DNA of 15,745 bases from Echinostoma caproni. Lineage: Eukaryota > Platyhelminthes > Trematoda > Plagiorchiida > Echinostomatidae. The first letter of the stretch is position 1, and each line of letters opens with the position of its first letter. Under the pieces are notes generated by a model, which was not told the origin of the DNA, ran no database searches, and worked only from the letters and a program-made list of their open reading frames with translations. This document shows positions 1 through 9,899 of the stretch, one piece after another. A program made the position numbers and the translations under genes. Where the stretch lies: the NCBI GenBank assembly GCA_900618425.1, contig UZAN01041132.1, positions 40,385 to 56,129 of the forward strand. Direction: 5' to 3'.

Positions 1-175
1 CAAACCATCAGTGTTTGAACATCGCTTTTTATGCCACACTACATGAGTCTGGTGGGCTACCAGACATGCTATGATGAGGTTAAATGCAGGACTGTATAGA
101 CAATTGCGGTTATATGCTGAAAAAAAGTGAAACCACCTTCCAAATGATTAGAACTTGTATCACTAGGTAGAATTT

Positions 176-198
176 CTCGAGGCGAAACGCTCGCCGAG
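176..198. other. GC-rich hairpin
   Basis: CTCGAGGCGA and TCGCCGAG pair with a 2-nt bulge around an AACGC loop. It is the only strong local structure in the 1-480 stretch, which otherwise shows no coding signal. It may belong to the 5' part of the adjacent PLE, but nothing in the sequence proves that. Confidence 0.45.
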
Positions 199-479
199 GC
201 AAGCAGTGGGTGAAGTAAGAGGATATAAAACCCTGATTACGGAATTTTTCATAAAGGTCGCATTAGGTTTGCTGGATTAAGACCCGCGGGATCAGCCTGA
301 TCGGAGGTTAGAGACACAAAGTGATGTGAGCGTCGTAAACTGTGTCGCTCTCTCATATAATCAATTTCTTTGTAAATTTAGCATAACCTAAAGGTAGAAG
401 ACGAATTACGATGCAACAATAATGTCGGTCTCCAGTACTGAACAGTAGGTCTTCGCGATCATGCTGTTCACCCCGCTTG

Positions 480-1571
480 CTGTTCATCACAAAAGGGTTT
501 GTAATAAAAAATATTGAATCGATGGTGAAACAAGCGGAACCTCTTGGGAGTGAACTGTCCCTACTTTACGGCCTATCCAAATTGTATACATCTGGCGTGT
601 CGCTAAAACTAATCTCATCCTCATTTAATTTAAACAGGTGACAAGTAGTGAAAGTTCTAAATTCGGCTGCTTCCAAGCTGAGAGATAGTTTTGAGTTTGC
701 TGAACTTTTCAATACCTGAAACGTTGCAGGGCAAGACATGCTAAGCACGGATGTAACATCACTATTTACAATCGTTCCGCTGCACGAAATGGTTGATTAT
801 ATATATATATAAACATATATATATAATTAGGTTTTTAAATGAAGCAATAAACATTCGACTTCCAGCCACGAAATTGAAAATACTCATCCTGAGGTCCATG
901 AAAACATATTTCAATTTTCAAGGGAAGTAATATCGTCATTGATTGTGTTGTCATGGGGAGTCCACTAGGCCTCATTCTCGCCGACAAATATGTGGCTAGC
1001 CTAGAGAACCGAGAAGAAGCTATCAGCAATTCTCAGCTCTACAAAAGATACGCTGATGACATTTTCGTCATCGATCGACTGAACAAAGCGAATGAGGATG
1101 ACAAACTATTCATCGAGGACAGCTCTTGAAAAAGCTCTCGTTTGTGGACTGAGTGACAACCGGACACTCAGATGACAGTGTATAGCAAAAGCACTTGCTC
1201 CGGTCAGTAATTAATCGAGTTCTGTACCTATGAGGTAAAATATAGACTGATCAGAACTATGCCTACTTTGCACCACGGATAAAAAATATGTAGAAATAGG
1301 GTTGCTGGATGAGATATTGAGATCAAATGGTGATCGCAGGGCATTTACTATAATACTCAGTCAAAAATGAATAACAAAAGTGAATAATAAGTCATAATTA
1401 GTCAATATCGTCTTGCAGATTTCGTTTGTAAGTGACAACATCAATGAAATCTTCGCACACCGCTCCAAATCAAGCGTTAGATGGACCAACAACGTTGCTG
1501 AGTTAATCCTCGTCTACACGGGCGAAAGATGCGAGTCCCCCGAAGTATCAAAGTGTGTGCTGAGACAATGA
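480..1571 (+). pseudogene. Penelope-like element reverse transcriptase, decayed
   Basis: This is a relic of a PLE reverse transcriptase, which copies element RNA into DNA at a nicked target. Seen: a frame from about 480 gives LYGLSK (564-581) and GVSLKLISSSFN, matching the PLE block LYGLPKxHKxGxPLRPI. DVTSLFT (750-770) is catalytic motif A. After a frame change come NEAINIRLPAT and YFNFQGK, then a second frame change, MGSPLGLILADKYVASLE (from 953) and YADDIFVI (YADD at 1049-1060), the second catalytic block. Further fragments SVYSKST, IRTMP and, at 1431-1568, SDNINEIFAHRSKSSVRW follow the family order up to the RT C-terminus. In-frame stops lie at 639 and 1127; the frame shifts near 798-826 and 937. 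The GIY-YIG endonuclease expected downstream is not visible. Family call is strong; the exact PLE lineage is not determined. Confidence 0.9.
798..826. repeat. AT microsatellite inside the PLE RT domain
   Basis: An (AT)n tract, broken by AAAC, sits between RT motif A and the next conserved block. The PLE frame is different on each side (codon starts divisible by 3 before, remainder 1 after), so this tract is the likely place of one frameshift. Confidence 0.9.
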
Positions 1572-3770
1572 AATTTGTTGTTATTCTAGTTATCCACTAT
1601 TATCCATTGTAACTATTTAACCATCATTTCACTCTGTTTTGAACTCAAATCCCCGCATCCCCCGTTATTGTTTTAGGGCGATGGGACCATGCTTACCCAC
1701 AAGCGGACATTATATGAATATAAATATATACATATATATATGCATCTATTGAAGTCAATACGGCTCCCAGGTTCCTACTTCCTCAACCTACTCTTCCATA
1801 ATTGTTCGACCTGATGCACAACTGAGAGGCACCAAAGAAAACTGTCACATAAACGCGTAAGATTATATGTTGTATTAAAGAATATGAACATACCGAAGTT
1901 AATCCGGTTCTAAAATCGAAAGCGCAAAGCGGTATGCAAATAAGACAAGCGGTTCTCTGAGTAAAACCATCTGTACAATCCGGTTGTTTTCAGCATGGCA
2001 CAAGTAGTAGAAACGATTTGGTTGCTAGGGGAGGGGGTATGACCGTATGAGATCGAAACTCTTGAAGTAATGATAAAAATAAGTCAATTTGAATTCGTTT
2101 CAACCGATGAAAGAAACGTCATATGAACACAAACGCAAAAGAAACATCTAGAGGAGAAAACGTACTAGCGGTGGGCACGCCAGTCACCCAGTTCCAATTC
2201 GAGAAATCCTTCCGATTGCATTGCATACATGCGTGTTGTACCGAGCACCGTGTGTAAATGTNCACAGAAAAACGCATACGCATGTTGCCTGTGACGCGCG
2301 CGAACGGAACAATAGCAATGCATGCAAAAGTTGTTTCAAGGGGAAAATATGTGTACAGGGGAGGAGAAGAAGAAAAGTTTGATTGATAGGCCATGACACG
2401 TATTCAGATGATGCTCTTGTATGGATTCATTATACCGGGCAATTTGTTTGGGGCGTGATTGAAGTAATTGTGTTGAACAAGTAATGGGAGCGAGGACACT
2501 GAACTGTTTCCGAGTACAACTCTGGCGTAACAGAGCAACTGAATGCTTTCAGTAACCACAGAGACAAATATATTTAGNGAAAAATTTGGTGACCTCTGGA
2601 TCAGCACTGAATCCCATTACCGGTGCTGAGGCAATCAGATTTGGTTAATTGCACCTCTCAAGAGCTTTCATTTGCGAATGTGACTATTTATGCTGATTTG
2701 TATGGTCCGAAATAAGTTTTCGCGAATGCGGCGAATTGAAATGCAGCGAAAAACCAGAAATACGATGCTCCAAATGAGTGCCATAGACAATTTTGGCAAG
2801 ACAGGAATTTATATAGATAAGCAAATGGAAACTTTCTTAAATATGTCATTTTGTAACGGCGGTGTTTGGCGCACTGCTCTGGATACATTTTTTTCCACTC
2901 CCGCACCTCGTGTTACACATGATTTAATTGGTCTATAGACTAAATGATGATTGATATGATTTCATTTGAGGTTATTAATTCTGCATAATGAACTAGTAGT
3001 CCGATGCAGGTATTATTCGTTGCCATAACTATCAAAATCTGAGATTCGATTACGCCGAAATGAATCCAAATCATGTACCGTATGTATGGTACAACAGAAC
3101 AGAGTGATCAAACCGCTTCATCCATTGGGATTAATCAGATTAATCAGAAGCCCCAAATTGGTCATTATGAGGCAATAAATTCGGAAATGGAGGGGCGATC
3201 CAATGTCGGAGTGGTCAATAAATCAGGAAACCGACGATCCAGTAGCAGTATTCGAAACGATTATGCATGTACAATGTCCGAAGTTTATGGATGAGACGGG
3301 CTACTATCAGATAAAGTGATAGCAAATGAGAATACGCTTGCTGGAATATAATACGATTATGGTTTTCTTTGTTTCAATCGACAGGACAAAAATGACGTCC
3401 ACCGCAAAACATCATTTACACAGATCAGATCCACGGGATTCCCGAAAAACTGCGCTTGATCTTTTTACAGTCACAAAACGGTTTTAAAAGCCTTGAACAA
3501 CTTTTTTTGAAAATTGCCAACAACTGTGTTCTCCATCCGTCACAGTGAAATTCATTATCTATGAGGTAACAATATCTATGAATTGGAACAGCGAATAGTG
3601 TGTGAGAACAAACTATCATTGTTCACCTCTATATTATCATGTACACGAATAGAACAAATCCGTCGCACAGAGTTGCACTGTTCCCCCTGTGCAGACTAAT
3701 GTGTTAACACGGAGCGAGTCGCATGTGAAAGAATTGAGGTGTTCGTGGATAATGCAATTTGACTATCTGT
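1572..3770. other. Intergenic stretch, no recognised gene
   Basis: Open frames here are all below about 95 codons and occur on both strands without a family signature. The best two are 2119-2394 (-), which contains an ambiguous base, and 3073-3294 (+), a Ser/Asn/Gln-rich 73-codon frame that could be a disordered exon but has no matching motif. Ambiguous bases lie at 2262 and 2578. I see no RNA gene or intact transposon here. Confidence 0.5.
1710..1742. repeat. Imperfect AT repeat
   Basis: TATATGAATATAAATATATA-type simple sequence downstream of the PLE relic. No coding role. Confidence 0.8.
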
Positions 3771-3774
3771 GCCG

Positions 3775-3796
3775 CAGCCACATTAGACTGTGGCTG
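3775..3796. other. Perfect 8-bp hairpin
   Basis: CAGCCACA and TGTGGCTG are exact reverse complements around a 6-nt TTAGAC loop. It lies about 60 bases upstream of the decayed frame at 3858. Function unknown. Confidence 0.5.
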
Positions 3797-3857
3797 ATTC
3801 TAAGCGTATACTGATTGATCAGATATGTTCAGTTGGAGATATGAGTGGTTTCAATAA

Positions 3858-4391
3858 CTGTCAATAACGACGAAGTTAAGTGGAAGGTCCTTTACGTTGC
3901 GGAAGCTATCAGTTCGAACCCCACAAGCTGTATCAGTGATCTCTTGAGGACTTGAGCCAAAAGTTGTCATGAATCTGTGATCAGCTGAAGTCGAACCCCG
4001 GGTAAAGCTTTCAATAAAGGAGAAGCAAGTTGTGAATCGGAATGCTGACGTCCTAGTGTGATGGAAGGTGGTACAAAGGGAGCCCCGGTTAGCGAACGAA
4101 TTAAGAATAGGGCCCATCCAACCAGATGCACAGACGTATTGGCTGGAAGTACTTCGCGAGACAATGTCGACTACCACTCGAAACGAACGAATCGACAATT
4201 ACAGCCCGACGGACAATCCGCATCTAGTCAGAAAGATATCCACCGAATACCACAACATCGGAGCTGTTGATCAACGTAGCTCGAGCTTCGATTGAGTCAA
4301 ACCAGTCGGAAGGGCACGCGGAAGAAGAGGCAACGTATGTGCCAAGTGTGGACCAAAACCAACAGGGATTGACCAACAGAGTGAGGCATGA
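3858..4391 (+). pseudogene. Decayed reading frame, unknown family, interrupted only by TGA
   Basis: From the TAA at 3855 a single frame runs 178 codons to 4391. Its only stops are TGA, at 3945, 3978, 4059, 4293 and the terminal 4389. Between them the product looks protein-like: charged and mixed, e.g. IGPIQPDAQTYWLEVLRETM (about 4107-4166) and, near the end, a basic run followed by CAKCG (4345-4359), a CxxC pair. At least two stops (3945, 4059) stand where Trp would read naturally, suggesting TGG to TGA change in a once-open frame. A minus-strand frame of 115 codons (3851-4198) overlaps; its Ser/Phe/Cys-rich composition looks like an antisense shadow, but which strand is real is not settled. 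I do not recognise the family. A retroelement fragment is the first guess because AATAAA-type signals and a TATA-like stretch follow at 4421-4472. Confidence 0.4.
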
Positions 4392-6050
4392 ATCATCCTG
4401 CCGCGCGGCTAAGAATTGATTGTATATAATTGAACGCATACACCGGCTGTTTTTGGAATTGAATCAATAAATGTTTTGCCAGCAAACTTACCTTCTCGTC
4501 ACACTAGTAGTGGGTGGTCGTGAGAACGCGCTGAGTTCAATTTCCAGCGATGCAGTTACCGTAATTGTTATGGAATATGTTTATTATAAGTCCGGCAGAC
4601 AAAATAAGCTGTTTTTTTGTAATTCATCAATTGACCACACTAGTACCATATGGGGACAGTACTGAACATTGTTTGACCTAGTCTGGGGTGAATCTTATCA
4701 CACCGTGTACGCTGAGATGCCGGGTGAGTCAACATTTTGAACTATTCCCTAGCCTACTGACAACGTTGTTCCAATCAGCATGACCGAATCTAATGATTGG
4801 TTGAAATGTAACCAGGGTAGAGTAACGATCGGAAAATACAATTCCGGTTGAACATTGGGAGATGACCACAGCTACAGAATCAAGCACACTAATTAAGGCA
4901 TTAACGAGGGAATAGGTCCACGCAGATAGATCAGTCTATATTTATGCGGATTAAGACATCCGGAAAAGGAATACAGTCGTTCATTTCGTTTTCGCTAATG
5001 AAACTGATTGACTGATGTGTATTGTTGAATGGGTCCACATCCCTATGCTTTTCTTCATTCACTTGCCGTTGTGGACCAAACTGTATATATCGAACGAGAA
5101 TATAACTCTCAATGATAACAAGGAAATACCACCAGAGGTAGTTAGGACAGTGAAAAACGAGGAAAGTAAAGCACTTTCCATGTGAAAATACATAATTCAG
5201 GCAGACTAAGGCTGTGAAGAGATAGAGAAGATGCGCAATAAACAGCCATATCAGGCAGTGTCTCTAATCACCGAGTTTTTTATTCTTCTTCAACTGGACA
5301 AGGACCAAAACGGTTATACGAAAGTCTACGGTTAATACCTGAACGGATTGAAACTAAAAAGACAAAACAAACCCAGGTCAGGCGTTCAACATCGTCTGTT
5401 GTTGATCTTTTGATATTCTCACGGGAATCTTCCACGAATCTATATGATTTCAAACTCTATATGCGGCATGCATTTTTCGTCTTTGAAGTACAGACAACCG
5501 TTATAACTCTGGGCTCACTCAAACCAGGGAGGCGTTGCAGAAAGATGTCAAGTTTCACTAGGTAGGTAATTATATATCTCCTTACAGATGAATCTGGATC
5601 AAGAGGCCAAGACAAAGAGCACATTCTGAATCATCAAATGTCCAGAATGCAAACCAAATACCACAGACTGAGCTGACCAGCTACTGCTCCACAGCTCTGT
5701 TCGACTGACTGTGGGATTTTGTAAGCATTTATTGGTCGTCCACGGACCAGAAGAGCCCATTTGACCGAACATTGAAGGGAAACGTTTTTAAAATGTGCGG
5801 TCAAAAAGATTACATAATAGAGAGGTCTTTATTCTGTTCTCCAAGATGCTGCGCCGATCGGCAACAACATCCGATGTTCGAAAAGCTCTGAATCACCAGA
5901 TCTTTCTATGTGATAGGAGTAGCAAAGCTCTTCAGTGGGAAATTCGGATAGGCTAGGATTGGGGCTCCAAACAATTTATGTCATTCCCCCCAGCAATCGA
6001 GACCAAAGAACAATATATTAAGGCAAAATCTAGTCTCGTCAACTTCAACG
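4392..6050. other. Intergenic stretch, no recognised gene
   Basis: No frame carries a family signature. A TATA-like TGTATATAATT at 4420-4430 and CAATAAATG at 4464-4472 could be promoter and polyadenylation signals of a degraded LTR or gene end. The paired terminal repeat needed to call an LTR was not found. Confidence 0.4.
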
Positions 6051-6057
6051 GTGTATT

Positions 6058-6160
6058 CGAATCGCACCTCCAGTGCCTGTTCTGTGTGATTGACAGTTGA
6101 CAGTCCATTGATTGGTCGCTTCCCCTTCGTGAAAAATGGTATCATTACACACTTAAAAAA
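6058..6160 (-). repeat. Dispersed repeat, copy B
   Basis: This segment aligns with 11506-11595. Both share CAGTCC[A/T]TTGATTGG, then GCTTCC and CTTC, then a GAAAT-type run ending in ATCATT, with small indels. The other copy lies in the 3' tail of the minus-strand RTE relic, so this one may be a fragment of the same RTE family in the same orientation. Strand is assigned on that inference only. Confidence 0.6.
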
Positions 6161-6421
6161 GCAAGTGAAACAAGTAATGAGAAACGTGAGCCGAATTGAT
6201 ATTAGCCCACGATTTTACGTGCTCTCTATCAGCAGGTACAAAACGAATACCACTTATAATTGAGGGCACGCGACATTATTGGCCAATATCAGTTTCGTTC
6301 ATATTGGATTGCTTATTTTATTCAAGTGGATCAAACAGATAGGATGTTTCCTAAAAGGATGTAGATTAGAAAGCAATTAAAAATTCTTGAGGAGACAATC
6401 AGGTCATCCTATATACAAAAA

Positions 6422-6622
6422 GTGAACAGTACACACAAAACTGTTGAAAACTTGCATGATCCTAGGTCGGACACCATTACTGACTTATTAAAGGCCTTAA
6501 GGGTGAACTTTTCCAACCGGAACGTTTTGGCTCGCCAATTCAATTTTCGGCGACCATTTAACATCATTAAACACTCTACTTTAGCAGGACATAATGCAGC
6601 CTGTTCGACACCTGTAAATTAA
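6422..6622 (+). pseudogene. Possible LTR-retrotransposon Gag-like fragment
   Basis: A 66-codon frame contains SDTITDLLKALRVNFSNRN followed by VLARQFNFRRPF. The spacing (leucine-rich helix, then an xHF-like turn, then ARxFxFRR) resembles the capsid block of Gypsy-type Gag proteins, where a similar DLLxxLxxxF...AERFxFxxR pattern occurs. The resemblance is short, the frame starts without ATG and ends after 66 codons. No zinc knuckle, protease or RT was recognised in the following 2 kb. It could equally be chance. Confidence 0.22.
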
Positions 6623-6649
6623 GCAGCCGACCGCATTTCGAGGAGGGAC

Positions 6650-8865
6650 GACATCACAACCGAATTCACATCAATTCGCATACACACATGGAAATATGGT
6701 CAGTCCCTTGGTGAGTGAATGTCTGACATAGTAGTGCTTGTTTATCTACTCGCTATCTGCGCGTGCTTAGTTTACTTGAATTCCGCATATTTATTTTACT
6801 ATTACTCCCAGGAAGCGAAAGACAGCAACCAAAACCGGCGGGTAAAAGCGCAAGGCTGATCGTTGTCAACTAAAAGTGACGAGCAATAACTGCAATAACT
6901 ACGTCAGCATTTCATGCAGTTCTGATACACAGTGTACGAAAATGTGTATAAATTGAATCCCTCTGTCAGGTACATTAAATCTTCCACCAAAAGCTTATCA
7001 AGAGTCGAAAACTCCACATAATTTATAGATTGCCTCGACTGAGAAAAATAAACAAATTGTGCTAAGTGCCAAAATCAATTCTTTCTTTACGGATTTCAAC
7101 TAGCAGTGTTCGCAGTCACCAACCCTGTGACATGGTTCGCTCTCAGTTATTTCTTATTCCAACAAGAAGCCATTATAGTACAGCCAAGCCCCACAGTAAC
7201 AATTAGGAGAAAATGTTTGGGGTAAAACACTCGCCAAAAGCCCCGAAATTGTCCAGCAAGATATGTGAATGGTGAGGCAAAACATTATCAGCCGAGACCC
7301 CTAGGCCCAAGACAAACCAGTTTATATCTGTCCACCGAAAAAATTGTAGATCACAGCTACTTACCCGAGAAAGTGTCGCAAATTAAAACCTGGCGAATGG
7401 ACCGTTGAAGTAGGGTAATGACCGAACCAAAACGTATGATTATTTGTCTGGGTACCAACAGCCAACGATTGCAACTGTGAGGCCAAATCCTGATCAGTTA
7501 GAGGACAAATGAACAGTGATCCATAAAATGTTATATTGATAATAGGATCGGAAAACGGACCAAATTATTCATCACAATGAAAAAAATCGAAGTTAGAACT
7601 ACAGTAGTGAGTGGCAAGCAGACTACGGATTAGAGAACTCCGATGGCTCCACCTATGATATCCTTCGGCCGTGTGCTTGTTTAGGATCGTGAATAACACG
7701 GTAAAGGAACTTTACTTATATGGATTCAAGAAAACCTATCAATCCTAGTCAGTTAAACTTTACTCAAATGTAAGTAAATCAAAGAGTCGTTTTGAATAGA
7801 TAAGGAGGGCTAATATAAAACGGAACAATATGAGTTTATCAATCTTAATTTCGCCAACAGAAGAAAGTTGCTGGGTTTGATAAAAACAAGCGAAAAACAT
7901 TGGTGGGCTCCAAGGTAGTCAGTCTGTTCGCGAAATTCGGTGGTTGAACTGGTATATTAGGCAACCTGGATTGGTAAACCAAGTCTCAGAAGTAACGTGC
8001 AACCATTTGGATACAAGCCCTCAGAACAGTGGTCCTCACACACCACATCACCGTTAAAACAAGTAAAGGACCACGCAGTTCGTTCATTTGCAACACTTAC
8101 ACCCGTAGTCTATAAACCCACGAGCAAGCAAGAGTGTCAACACGTAGGCAGGCAGGCCAAAAACAAACGCAAGAGATCAGAATGCGGTCCAGTTGCACAG
8201 TTGAGCAGTCAACGAATCAATCAACGGGGCCAACTCGATACTAAAGTTTGACTGGCTGAAGGGAATCGAGTCGGCCTGACGTGCGTTTGTGGTAGCAGCA
8301 TTGGAAAATCAATCAATCAGCCAGGTCATAGGCATGCACGACAAATGTATCAGTCAGCAATAGGCTGCAAAACCGACCTTAAGGATTAGGCCTTGGCCAG
8401 TTAATTTTGGATCTCCAAGATAGTCAATGGTAAGTTTGGTTAATTCATCCCAACTCAACCCCAGGAACTATTAACTCATCGATTGCTTTGTCACTCCGAT
8501 TGTTGTGCCATGGCCTTCTTTCGGTAGATAAGCGAGATACATTCATTCATACATAGGCGTTTTTAATCTGAGAAAACCAAATGGCGAATTGATTGATTTC
8601 ATCCAACCGGGTTTGCAGACGTTTCATCACCGTTTTAGAACACTTCGTGAACCGGCAAGCATAAATGTTTATTTCAGGGCTATTGTATACTTACGGCATT
8701 CTTAGATAGTGCGCATGACAGCTTCAATAGGATAGTAAGAAACACGTAAATGTTACCTTAGGCGTTTTTTATGAATCCCTGACAAGCGCTCCTCAATTTG
8801 GGTAGATAGTAGACGTCCGGAGTGCATTTCAAAAAGAAAACGAAAAATACAACGGGCTAGCAAAC
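6650..8865. other. Long stretch with no recognised gene
   Basis: Both strands are broken by frequent stops. The longest frame, 7997-8251 (+), is 84 codons, Gln/Ser/Lys-rich and without a motif. A 64-codon open run follows the TAA at 7220 (7223-7414), also without a recognised domain. No repeat pair, RNA gene or terminal inverted repeat was found by eye. Confidence 0.45.
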
Positions 8866-8879
8866 AGATATAATATTTC
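8866..8879. repeat. Left target-site duplication
   Basis: AGATATAATATTTC, identical to 9157-9170, at the left edge of the foldback insertion. Confidence 0.75.
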
Positions 8880-8995
8880 GTGACCAAATGATGTTAGGAG
8901 TGTATCGAAAAGTCGATGAGCCATGTGTCTTTTTCATTGTGAATGTTATAGTAATAATAACACAACGATGTCGGTAGAGAATTATATTCGCTGAC

Positions 8996-9026
8996 GTTTC
9001 GGTTATCGTGGGTAACCTTTCTCAAG
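8996..9026 (-). ncRNA. Degenerate hammerhead-like core in left foldback arm
   Basis: Read on the minus strand: CTTGAGA, then a hairpin GGTTA/TAACC (9017-9013 with 9005-9001) with a CCCACGA loop, then CGAAAC. The order box 1, stem II, GAAAC is that of a hammerhead, but box 1 departs from CUGAUGA, so self-cleavage is not expected. The plus-strand copy at 9076-9096 keeps GTTA/TAAC and CGAAAC but not box 1. PLEs are known to carry hammerhead motifs, which makes the reading plausible. Confidence 0.35.
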
Positions 9027-9156
9027 GCAGGTTTTACAATCAAATGATTGTCATTTGATTGTACCCATGGTAACCGTTACCCACGTTAACCGAAACATCG
9101 GCGAATATAATTCTCTACCGACATCGCTGTATTATTAACACTATAACATTCACAAT

Positions 9157-9170
9157 AGATATAATATTTC
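9157..9170. repeat. Right target-site duplication
   Basis: AGATATAATATTTC, identical to 8866-8879. It starts immediately after the right inverted arm ends at 9156. Confidence 0.75.
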
Positions 9171-9441
9171 TTATGAAACTCTCATTATCACCTACAGTGC
9201 TATTCCGTTGAACACCGATGGAAATAGTTCAACCCGGATGCCTCTATCATAAGTTTGTAAACCTAATACCTGATTTCGTCCGAGCTACCTGTTTTACGCA
9301 CAGTACAATTTGTGGGTCGTTATGTCACTCCGCTTTTTAAACTATTGTGGATCGTTTGAACCAGTTCAAATCGGTATCCGGTTGGTGATAGGATTGGTGA
9401 ATCACCTCGACTTTCATGAATTGTGATATATCATAGAAAGT

Positions 9442-9591
9442 TTACTCTGATTTTGAATGATTGATTAAACGATTACGAACACCGGCAACGAACGGCTTCT
9501 TTTGGTCAACTTTGGACAAGATCTTTAGACAAAGTGCTTGACTAAACAGCGTTCTCCGGCCGGGAAATCGAAAAAACACCGTACTCGTGGG
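9442..9591 (-). other. Candidate terminal exon following 9725-9863
   Basis: TTTTGTTCCAG ending at 9592 is a good 3' splice site. From 9591 the frame that would continue the preceding candidate exon stays open for 49 codons to a TAA at 9442. The product is Arg/Lys-rich with no recognised motif. An alternative frame gives HEYGVFSISRPENAV and then a stop. Only the splice signals and phase support the call. Confidence 0.2.
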
Positions 9592-9724
9592 CTGGAACAA
9601 AACGAGTTTTCCAAAACTTTTCATATCACGGTTCATGCAAAAAATTATACACACGTACATCTGCATTAGTGTGAACATCAACTATTCACGGATGTGTGAA
9701 AAATAGCAAACGCACGTGAGTTAC

Positions 9725-9863
9725 TTCACCGAAGAAATTGTATGGAAACAGAGCGCCACGTTTGGGACCCATGTCGGTCATGACGAAGCCATATTTTCCA
9801 AACGTTTTTGTCAGTTGCACTGCATATGACGGATGACCCACGCTAGGCACGACGCCATACATC
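9725..9863 (-). other. Candidate coding exon, unrecognised gene
   Basis: On the minus strand, TTTTCACTTCAAG could be a 3' splice site ending at 9864. It is followed by 46 codons of balanced, protein-like sequence (GVVPSVGHPSYAVQ, then KYGFVMTDMGPKRGALFPYN) and then GAA|GTAACT, a fair 5' splice site at 9724. Base composition is richer in G and C than the flanks and codon third positions are mixed, unlike the surrounding DNA. A 133-nt intron would join it in phase to 9591. I do not recognise the family. It could be one exon of a host gene or chance. Confidence 0.25.
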
Positions 9864-9899
9864 CTTGAAGTGAAAACATTTTGTTTCATGAATGACCAA

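Larger units (their letters stand above)
8866..9170. mobile_element. 277-bp foldback insertion with 14-bp direct repeats
   Basis: Arms 8936-9016 and 9076-9156 are inverted copies, 81 nt each, with 7 mismatches by eye. Inside them a perfect 13-bp inverted pair (9035-9047 and 9051-9063, TACAATCAAATGA) is separated by 3 nt. The 14-mer AGATATAATATTTC occurs at 8866-8879 and 9157-9170, directly outside the inserted DNA (8880-9156). This fits a target-site duplication made by target-primed reverse transcription. The left side has about 56 extra bases outside the arm. Each copy contains a short hairpin followed by CGAAAC, resembling tails linked to Penelope-like elements. Likely a non-autonomous or head-to-head truncated insertion; the PLE assignment is inference. 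Confidence 0.8.

Noticed and set aside
1049..1060. CTGATGA at 1052-1058 as a hammerhead box
   Set aside because: It is part of the codons for YADD in the PLE RT; no stem II or GAAA follows.
2119..2394. 91-codon minus-strand frame as an exon
   Set aside because: It contains an ambiguous base, overlaps another minus-strand frame, and shows no domain or convincing splice signals.
3909..4001. GTTCGAACCCC and GTCGAACCCCGGG, resembling tRNA B-box or T-arm sequence (tRNA gene or tRNA-derived SINE)
   Set aside because: No A-box at a suitable distance, no cloverleaf, and both lie within the decayed frame at 3858-4391.
3851..4198. 115-codon minus-strand frame, the longest uninterrupted frame in the window
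   Set aside because: Its composition (rich in Ser, Phe, Cys, Arg) is typical of an antisense shadow, and the plus-strand frame looks more protein-like. Not fully excluded; noted under the all-TGA finding.
4420..4472. Solo LTR (TATA-like box plus AATAAA)
   Set aside because: No TG...CA ends, no direct-repeat flank and no second copy in the window.
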